Assembly (NCBI RefSeq): GCF_004337985.1
Contig: NC_043741.1
Location: 4,998,140-5,062,139 of the forward strand
From: Pyricularia pennisetigena
Lineage: Eukaryota > Ascomycota > Sordariomycetes > Magnaporthales > Pyriculariaceae
Length of the DNA stretch: 64,000 nt
Reading direction: 5' to 3'
This document shows positions 57,093 through 64,000 of this stretch, one piece after another. The notes below the pieces were generated by a model. That model saw only the letters and a program-made list of their open reading frames with translations, did no database searches and was not told where the DNA came from. Made by a program: the position numbers and the translations under genes. Numbering within the stretch: the stretch's first letter is position 1; each line of letters starts with the position of its first letter.

Positions 57093-58832
57093 ATGACCAA
57101 GATCCCCCTCGCGCGCTACATCTTCCAGCGCCTCCGCCGGTACGGCGTCGACCACATCCACGGCGTGCCGGGCGACAACCTGCTGCAGGCCCTGGACCAC
57201 ATCGCGCCGGCCGGATCGCGCTGGGTCGGCTGCTGCAACGAGCTCAATGCCGCCTACGCGGCCGACGGCTACGCCCGCGTGCGCGGCATGGGCGCCGTCT
57301 TCACCACCATGGGCGTCGGGGAGCTGTCAGCCGCCAACGCCGTCGCCGGCAGCCAGGCGGAGCACGTGCCCGTCGTGCACCTCGTCGGCGTCCCCTCGCG
57401 CGCCGCAATGGTCGGCCAGAGCGGCTACCCCAAGGTCATGCATCACTCCCTGGAGCCGGGCGGCGGGCTCGAGCCGTTCTGCGAGATCGGCAGGCTGCTG
57501 ACCCAGGGCCGTGACGAGTTTCGCTCCACTGCTTCGGTGTACGGGGACATGACGGCGGCCGACTTTGCCTCTACGTTTGATTCCATGCTGCGGAGGAGCT
57601 TCGCCCAGAGCAAGACCATGTATTTCCCGTTGCGGGCGGACCTGGTCGAGGAAGGAGTTGATAGCAGCGGGCTGGAGAAAAGTCTCGACGCCCCTAGACA
57701 AACATTGGACAACATCCCGAGAGCCCTACGTGAAGCCAAACAGCCCGTGATTTTGGTCGATCGAGGTCTTGGGATGGATGCCCTCAGCAAGGAAATCAAC
57801 GAGCTAGTACGCATATCCCGCGTCCCCACGTTCTGTATGCCCTCGGGAGCCGGCATGATCGACAACGACCTACCCAACTACCACGGAGTGCACTCGGGCC
57901 CTTATGGCCGGATCGACTCGATGGACTACGTGAATTCTTCCGACTTGGTCCTCGCCTTTGGGCCCATGTTCTCTGACACCAACACATTCAGGTGGAAGAC
58001 GGTCCCGACGGAATCGAAGCTCATGATCGTGGGGACGCATACCACCCGCCCAAAGCAATCCAGCCTCAACTCGGCAAGCCCAGTTATACACGAGCAGGTC
58101 AGCAAGGAGAGTCTGTGCCGGGCGATAGAGACGATCAAGCAAAACCCGATCCGCCCCAGAGCGGCCAAACTCATAAAGGACTGGCGACACCGGACGCCCA
58201 AGTCGCTCCGGGCCGACGAGCCCATCAACCAGACGGACCTCTACGACAAGCTGAGCGCGTATCTGCGGCCGCACGACACGATCCTCGTCGGCAACGCGAC
58301 GCCGCTCCTGGGCGCGCGCGACTTCGTCCTGCCCAGGGGCGCGCGCGTCATCGCGTCGGGCCAGTGGTTCTCCATCGGCCACATGCTGCCGGCGGCGCTG
58401 GGCGCGGCGCAGGCCAAGCGGGGGCTCGAGGGCGAGCGGGGCCTCGGCCGCACGATCCTGCTCGACGGCGACGGCAGCTTCCAGGTGACGGCGCAGGAGC
58501 TGAGCACCATCATCGCGCAGCGGCTCGACGTGACCGTCTTCATCTTCAACAACGGCGGCTACGCCTACGAGCGCCTCATCCACGGGCCCGACGAGGAGTA
58601 CAATGACGTTGCGCCCTGGAGCTACCTGCAGCTGCCGCGCGCGTTTGGTGCCGACCGCGCCTGGGAAGAGTTTGGCTACGAGACGCAGACGCACCGCGTG
58701 CGGACGTGGGCGGATCTGGACGCCCTGCTCGCCCATGACAAGTTCTGCACCGGCCCCGGGCTCAAGATGGTGGAGCTCATACTCGACCGCAACGATGTGC
58801 CCGAGCGTTTTCGGACTCTCTTTCGGAATTGA
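57093..58832 (+). CDS. Pyruvate decarboxylase-like ThDP enzyme
   Basis: This intronless gene encodes 579 residues, close to yeast Pdc1 (563). Catalytic residues of the PDC/indolepyruvate decarboxylase family are in place: Asp28 in GVPGDN, Glu50 in NELNAAYAADGYAR (ThDP activation), and the His117-His118 pair. The cofactor motif runs from GDGS (459) to NNGGY (486-490), with Glu493 before RLIHGP. The three ThDP-enzyme domains are all present. The expected reaction is non-oxidative decarboxylation of a 2-keto acid to an aldehyde in the cytosol. The stretch after the HH pair (LEPGGGLEPFCEIG) and the NNGG turn (NNDG in yeast) differ from canonical PDC. A diverged paralogue with another keto acid as substrate is plausible. 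Confidence 0.88.
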   Translation: MTKIPLARYIFQRLRRYGVDHIHGVPGDNLLQALDHIAPAGSRWVGCCNELNAAYAADGYARVRGMGAVFTTMGVGELSAANAVAGSQAEHVPVVHLVGVPSRAAMVGQSGYPKVMHHSLEPGGGLEPFCEIGRLLTQGRDEFRSTASVYGDMTAADFASTFDSMLRRSFAQSKTMYFPLRADLVEEGVDSSGLEKSLDAPRQTLDNIPRALREAKQPVILVDRGLGMDALSKEINELVRISRVPTFCMPSGAGMIDNDLPNYHGVHSGPYGRIDSMDYVNSSDLVLAFGPMFSDTNTFRWKTVPTESKLMIVGTHTTRPKQSSLNSASPVIHEQVSKESLCRAIETIKQNPIRPRAAKLIKDWRHRTPKSLRADEPINQTDLYDKLSAYLRPHDTILVGNATPLLGARDFVLPRGARVIASGQWFSIGHMLPAALGAAQAKRGLEGERGLGRTILLDGDGSFQVTAQELSTIIAQRLDVTVFIFNNGGYAYERLIHGPDEEYNDVAPWSYLQLPRAFGADRAWEEFGYETQTHRVRTWADLDALLAHDKFCTGPGLKMVELILDRNDVPERFRTLFRN

Positions 58833-59477
58833 GAACTCAAGCGGCGCGTAAAACAACAAGGTTTGGAGGTGGTTGAAATAGATTGAATCAGTCTCGAGAC
58901 GCATCGGGGCCGCTCTGCAATAAGAGCTCTACTCCAGCATGACAGAACAGAAATGTTGAAAATGGTCATCTAACACTAGTATAATTTCATACTCTCACGT
59001 TTGACATTTTGCCATGTTTTTGGAGGAATATACGTCTAGTGGATTGCAGATGCGTCTCCAGATGCATGATTTATTGCGAGAGATACCTAATATTCTGAGT
59101 CCATGTTCTTGTGTGCTCATGCCTTAATCCGAAACGCTTTGACTACAAAAAGCCAACCATCTGATACTATCTAGACAAGTCAGTAGAGTACAAATTCATG
59201 TATTCCAATTCCATACACCAGACTTTATGACCTACATCTCATGATGGGTTTTTGGTGCGTGCGTACTGTTGTGCCGCTCGACGCCATCGCTGATTGCCTC
59301 TTGTCGCAGTGCAGAGGCCGTAGATAGGTTCCTCCAACAGCTAAACGTGCTTCATTGATACAGAGAGTAGTCCGGCCAGTCGAGGCGAACGGGCCTCCTC
59401 AGAGAGGATAGTTTCATATCATCAGCATATGTCGAGATACCTATCATGCTTATGCATGATGGACAAGGACAGCCCAT
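58833..59477. other. Convergent spacer
   Basis: This spacer lies between the 3' ends of the decarboxylase and POP4 genes. It is AT-rich with no recognised feature. Confidence 0.6.
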
Positions 59478-60233
59478 TCAGAGATTCGGCAAAAAATGTG
59501 CCTTGAACTTCTTGTTCGCCCGGTCAATGGAGCGAAGCTGAAACTGCTCGCCATGAATATCAAAGACGAATTTGCGCTTATCCTTGTCCGCTGGCAGATC
59601 CATAGTGTCCTGATTTGGCTTCTTCGAGCCGCCGGCGTTCTCGCCACCAACATCATCCCTACCAGCCGCAAGAGGCACCTCGACCCTGAATATCGTACCC
59701 TCCTTGGGCACCATCTTGAGGACGTTCTTGCGCGTGATGATCTCAAACACGAACCTGGAGTCCTTGACGACAATGCCCTTGATGCCCACCCGGCCGGGGC
59801 ACGAGCTGCGCACGACCTCGACCTCGGCCCCGTGGAAGTCCGCACTGGTCAGCTTGGCCGCGGCGTTGACGCCGCCGCTGCGGAGGTCCCCAGAACCCAG
59901 CACCTCCCTGATGTAGTCGAGCCACAGCGCGTGCAGCGGCACAAACGTCTCGTACCTGCGCGCCCCGCCCTCGGCCGGCACCCGATACAGCCCCAGCCGC
60001 CGCCTCTCCCTGGCCGACAGCGGCTTCGGTCTGAGCTGCTTGGCGCGGTCCTTGGTCTTTTGCTGGCGCGCGGCGCGGCGGGCCTCGCGGGCGGTGGCGG
60101 CGGGAGGTGGTGAGTTTGCGCGCAGGCGGAGCGGGCGGTGCTGGATCTTTTCGGCGTAGATGCGGTCGACCGAGGGAGGGGAGTGGGCGCGTGACAGGAG
60201 GTTGCGCGTCACTGCTTCGGCGTTTGCTGACAT
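59478..60233 (-). CDS. POP4: Ribonuclease P/MRP subunit Pop4 (Rpp29)
   Basis: This single exon encodes 251 residues. The C-terminal half carries the Rpp29/UPF0086 Sm-like barrel: DFHGAEVEVVRSSCPGRVG, then IKGIVVKDSRFVFEII and KVL-type strands ending VPKEGTIFRVEVP, and a final FDIHGEQFQLRSIDR strand. The basic Arg/Ala-rich N-terminal region with LSARERRRLGLYRVP is typical of the eukaryotic protein. Pop4 is a nuclear and nucleolar protein subunit of RNase P and RNase MRP, needed for pre-tRNA 5' processing and pre-rRNA cleavage. The ATG at 60233 gives the usual length. A Gly/Asn/Lys insertion (about residues 205-220) interrupts the barrel. It is divergent from the acyltransferase gene. Confidence 0.92.
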   Translation of the reverse strand: MSANAEAVTRNLLSRAHSPPSVDRIYAEKIQHRPLRLRANSPPPAATAREARRAARQQKTKDRAKQLRPKPLSARERRRLGLYRVPAEGGARRYETFVPLHALWLDYIREVLGSGDLRSGGVNAAAKLTSADFHGAEVEVVRSSCPGRVGIKGIVVKDSRFVFEIITRKNVLKMVPKEGTIFRVEVPLAAGRDDVGGENAGGSKKPNQDTMDLPADKDKRKFVFDIHGEQFQLRSIDRANKKFKAHFLPNL

Positions 60234-60997
60234 TGTTGGGGGTGTCTCCTCTGCGTCTCTCCTTTGTGTGTTGGGAAATGTTCGGACGGCGTGGAGTGCA
60301 GCTGAAGTTGACGTTTATGGGGAAAAAAAAAAAAAAAAAATTTCGGGAGCTACGTTCATGGCGCGCGTAACCGGTGCCTCCAAGTGGAGTGGATAGTTGC
60401 TGTGCTGTGCACTAGCGTAATTCCTTCCCTGAAGAATGTGGGGGCGGGACTGGATGGTGGGCCGCTGAGTTTGTGCAGGCAGGCATGCTGCAGGGGCCAG
60501 GGTCGGCACATGTCATGGCCAGCCTCGGTAACCAGCAGCAGCTGACCTAGCGACGTCGATGGCCAAAATGATTTCGTTACCAAAACGAAAGCTCCGAGCC
60601 ATGGCTTGCCGACTTGCTGCCAGACAAGAGACCGGACGAAGATTCGCCGACAATGAAGCGAGGCTACTGCCAAACTAATTGTGAATGTGGATGGTCTTTT
60701 GTTTATTTTTAATCTAAATTCTTCACATTCATACAATCCATTATCTGGCTTGGTATGCAAGCCGCAACATTCATTGAATCCAACCGCATTCTCTGTGATC
60801 AACAAAAGCTCCCCCCCACACCGAAGCAACCAGAAACACAAACAAACAAGCTTAGCTTCAACTTATGACCGATTCTCACCGCCATCGACCTTTGGATAAA
60901 CATAGCAACAATTGCGCGGCCTGCGCTCGGCATTGCGACGCCACGCAATATACGGCCAATTGAAGGAAACCCAAACAGCTGGTTTCGTCAACCCAAC
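60234..60997. promoter_or_regulatory. Divergent promoter, POP4 and acyltransferase
   Basis: This 0.76 kb spacer separates two divergent starts. It contains an A18 run at about 60323-60340. No specific element was identified. Confidence 0.5.
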
Positions 60998-63700
60998 ATG
61001 GCCAACGGAAACGACGAGGGGCGGGATTCAGCTCCCGACCTTAGGATCCTCGGCGACTCGATCACGCTCCAGCCCAGCGGATATGTCGAACCGCCAGCCG
61101 GAGCGCGCGATGCGGAGAAGGAGGAGGCTCTTATGAAGCACATGGCACGCTTCCGATCCGAACCGCTACAGTGAGTGTCTCTCGTCAATTTGGTGCCGTC
61201 ACCCTCCGGCGCATCAAAATTCGTCACAGCACTCGTTCTTTCACAGCTAACCCACGTTGTGCCGCACCCCAAACCCAGGTTCCTCCGCGAAGTATCCCTC
61301 TACGTTTCCGGCACCGGCTGGCGCGCCTACGACAACTTTATCGGCCAACCGATTTTCTACCCGGGCTTCTCGGAACAGATGGCCGCGCAGGTCCTTTCGG
61401 CCCCGCTGCTCCGCTCGCGCATCTCCCAGCTCGCCGAGAAGCGGCTCGCCAACGAGGAGAAGGAGGGATGGTTCCGCAAGGGCGACCCGGATTACGAGGT
61501 CCGCCGAGCGCACAGGCGGGCCGAGCTCGAGACGTGGCTGCAGGAAGTAGCCGAGAAGTGGACCGACAACATGATCTGCAAGTTCGAGAGCAAGATGTTC
61601 ATCCGCAGCGCTTATTACATGGTCACCCAGCTGCTCACGCGCGCCTACCACCAGGGTATTCACGTCTCCAGTGAAGAGGTTTTGAGGCTGAGGAGGGTCG
61701 CGCAGGAGGCGGAGAAGAAAAAGCGGAGCATAATATTCCTACCATGTCACCGCTCCCACGTCGACTATGTCTCCCTGCAGCTCATCTGCTACAGGCTCGG
61801 CCTTGCCCTCCCTGTCGTGGTTGCCGGCGACAACCTCAACTTCCCGTTGGTGGGGAGCTTTCTGCAGCATGCGGGCGCCATGTGGATCCGTCGGTCATTT
61901 GGTGACGATCAGCTGTATACCACGTTGGTGCAAACCTACATCGACACGCTGCTGCAAAACGGTCACAACTTTGAGTGTTTCATCGAGGGTGGCCGATCTC
62001 GCACCGGGAAATTGCTCTCGCCGAAATTTGGCATTCTCAACTTCATTGTAGACAGTGTGCTATCGGGGAGGACGGAGGACGCAATCATCTGCCCTGTCAG
62101 CACACAATATGACAAGGTCATCGAGACCGAGGGTTATGTCACAGAGCTTCTCGGGCAGCCTAAACAAAAAGAAAACCTCGCTGATTTCTTGACCGGAGGC
62201 TCTTCGGTATTGTCGCTTCGACTCGGCAGAGTCGACGTGCGGTTCCATGAGCCCTGGAGTCTGCGTGGTTTCATCGACGAGCAGCTATCAAGGCTCATTG
62301 GCGTCCCCAAAACAATTGGCACAGACATGACCAAAGAGATTACGCCCACGGTCAGGCAAAAACTGCTGCGCACACTCGGCTACAAGGTTTTGTCAGATAT
62401 CAATGACGTCTCGGTTGTCATGCCCACTGCTCTTATTGGTACCGTGCTCCTGACTCTTCGAGGCCGTGGTTGCAGCAAAGGAGAGCTCGTAAGGCGCGTC
62501 CAGTGGTTGACGGCACGCGTGAGGTCCAAGGGTGGTCGGGTTGCACACTTTGGCAACGCCTCGCTTGATGAAGTTATTGAGCGTGGACTTGACGTACTAG
62601 GCAAAGACCTAGTCGGCACGATAGAGGGCCTCACGGAGCCTGTATACTACGCTGTCGACCGCTTCCAGTTGTCTTTTTACCGCAACATGACCATCCACCT
62701 GTTCATCGCCGAGGCCCTGATCAGCGCGGCCATGTACGTCCGCGTAAAGCGTGGCGGCGGGCCAGAGATCCAGGACATCTCGTATACTGAACTGCACGAC
62801 CATGTGCTGTTCTTGTCGTCCTTGTTCCGTGGCGAGTTCATCTTCTCGGGCGAGGGCTTGACGGTGAGCCTGGACAAGACGTTGAAGAGCCTCGAAGCCG
62901 AAGGCGTCATTGTGTTGCGACGGGCGGCAGACGGAGTGGTGGACAAGGTGGGTCTCTCGGACCAGGAGAGGCAAGCCGGTCGTGAGAATTACGACTTTTA
63001 CTGCTTTTTGATATGGCCGTTCATCGAGTCGAGCTGGCTGGCGGCCGTGTCACTGATGGGATTGACGCCCCCACCCGGAGCAAGCTCGGATATCTGGATC
63101 GAGTTTGCAAAGGCGCTAAACAGCGCGCAGCTGGTAAGTCGCTGTTCTGTCTTTCTTGTTCTTTTCTCTTTTTTTTTCGTACATGCTCGTCACCCACGCC
63201 GCACCAGTAGCTAACAACACTTCAACAAACAGCTCGGCAAAGATCTATACCACCAAGGCGACCTGAGCTACTTTGAGGCAGTCAACAAGGAAACTCTGAA
63301 GAACTCGTACCAGCGCTTCGAGGAAGAAGGGATAATTCAGATCGTCAAGTCCAAGGACCCCAAGATTCCACCGCGGCTCCGGCTCAGTCCGGATTGGACC
63401 CCGCAGCGCGATCCCACGACGGGCGCGCTCACGCCGTCGGGGCGCCTGTGGGACTTTACAGAAAAGATCGCGTCCAGCAGGCGCGAGGGCAAGAACCGCC
63501 GTGACGGCGCCACGGTTAGCACCAGGGTCCTCAGGCTGACGGACCTTCTGGGCCAGAGGCTCCACAACGACGCCATCAGCAGCGAAGGCAAGAAGGGTTC
63601 CGCGCCGGCTCGGCTGACGAACGAGGAGAAGGCGGCCCTCAAAAAGACCGTCAAGGTGGAGAGGAAGCGTAGGACGCTGGAGAACAGGGCGCGGTTATAG
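60998..63700 (+). CDS. Glycerol-3-phosphate/DHAP acyltransferase (plsB/GNPAT family)
   Basis: Three exons (60998-61170, 61279-63133, 63233-63700) encode 831 residues; the joins give EPLQ|FLREVSLYV and NSAQL|LGKDLYHQ. Acyltransferase block I is PCHRSHVDYVS, with the catalytic HX4D at His215-Asp220. Block III is FIEGGRSRTGKLLSPKFG (292-309), and block IV includes ICPVSTQYDKVIE. This is the PlsB/GNPAT (DHAPAT) type, distinct from yeast Sct1/Gpt2. It would acylate sn-1 of glycerol-3-phosphate or dihydroxyacetone phosphate in glycerolipid or ether-lipid synthesis. The location may be peroxisomal or mitochondrial; the C-terminus NRARL could act as a weak PTS1-like tripeptide (ARL). The HX4D and EGGRSR motifs make the family secure; the acceptor substrate is inference. 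Confidence 0.92.
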
Positions 63701-64000
63701 GGTTCTTGAGAGGCGTTGCTTGGATATTGTACAGCGTGGATGGGTCGTGCATTATTTTTGCCGGTCTTTTTATCTTTTTTTTTTTTCTTTTTTTTTCTCT
63801 GTAGAATTATGGTCATGAACTGAGAACGGGCAGCCATATATAGGCTGTTTGGACAGCGCGTCTGCTGCTGATGCATTTATTAAAAAAAAAAAAGAAATGG
63901 TTCCGTAATACCTCTTTTTTTCTATTTTCCGCTGATGCCCTTTAAACGCCCAGAAACAAATCTATCTTGTATGCAAGCAAGTCTATTTTTGTACAGGATG
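63701..64000. other. 3' flank of the acyltransferase gene
   Basis: T-rich and A-rich tracts lie at 63775-63798 and 63880-63892. No gene is visible before the window ends. Confidence 0.6.

Noticed and set aside
1..64000. CRISPR arrays, rRNA genes, bacterial operons or phage
   Set aside because: None seen; spliced genes, a tRNA intron and fungal protein families mark this as eukaryotic nuclear DNA.

Overview
This window is nuclear DNA of a filamentous ascomycete (Pezizomycotina, most likely Sordariomycetes; the order cannot be fixed without a search). The evidence is short 45-130 bp introns with GTRNGT..AG borders, Zn2Cys6 regulators, rhodopsin-domain (PTH11/SAT4-type) membrane proteins, a NACHT NTPase, secreted glycoside hydrolases, a GC-rich third codon position in genes, and AT-rich, homopolymer-rich spacers. 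I rebuilt 21 protein genes with confidence, one doubtful multi-exon gene and one intron-containing tRNA-Gly. Exon borders were read by eye from reading-frame continuity and splice signals. Four runs of N are assembly gaps.

Layout. 1-7 kb: Ap4A phosphorylase (-), UNC93-like transporter (+), tRNA-Gly(GCC), and a Cys-motif protein of unknown function (-). 9-20 kb: GH18 chitinase-like enzyme (+), allantoate-permease-type MFS (-), secreted lipase (-) and a Ycr023c-type MFS (-). 20-26 kb: a Zn2Cys6 regulator (+) divergent from that MFS, a rhodopsin-domain membrane protein (-), and an unidentified spliced ORF (-). 26.8-37.6 kb: a nine-exon GH3 beta-glucosidase (-), TPR protein (-), HAD phosphatase (+) and a large Q/S-rich Zn2Cys6 regulator (-). 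37.6-44.2 kb: a 6.5 kb gene-poor stretch with a possible tRNA-derived SINE remnant. 44.2-51 kb: ASA1 (+), a minimal NACHT protein (-) and a siderophore-iron transporter with a GC-AG intron (-). 54-64 kb: a second rhodopsin-domain protein (+), a diverged pyruvate decarboxylase paralogue (+), RNase P subunit Pop4 (-) and a plsB/GNPAT-type acyltransferase (+).

Housekeeping genes (Ap4A phosphorylase, TPR, ASA1, POP4, acyltransferase, tRNA) alternate with accessory genes for uptake, sensing and secreted degradation (chitin, lipid, beta-glucoside, siderophore). I see no polyketide, NRPS or terpene backbone enzyme, so this is not a recognisable secondary-metabolite cluster.

The most distinctive non-genic signal is an 84-87 bp repeat with terminal inverted repeats. 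It occurs three times (5561-5647 inverted, 26429-26514, 52420-52503) at about 95 percent identity and looks like a MITE family. Other points worth checking are the NACHT protein lacking effector and repeat domains, the GC-AG intron, poly-A/T tracts inside introns (one abutting a splice acceptor) and the unidentified gene at 24.7-25.6 kb.
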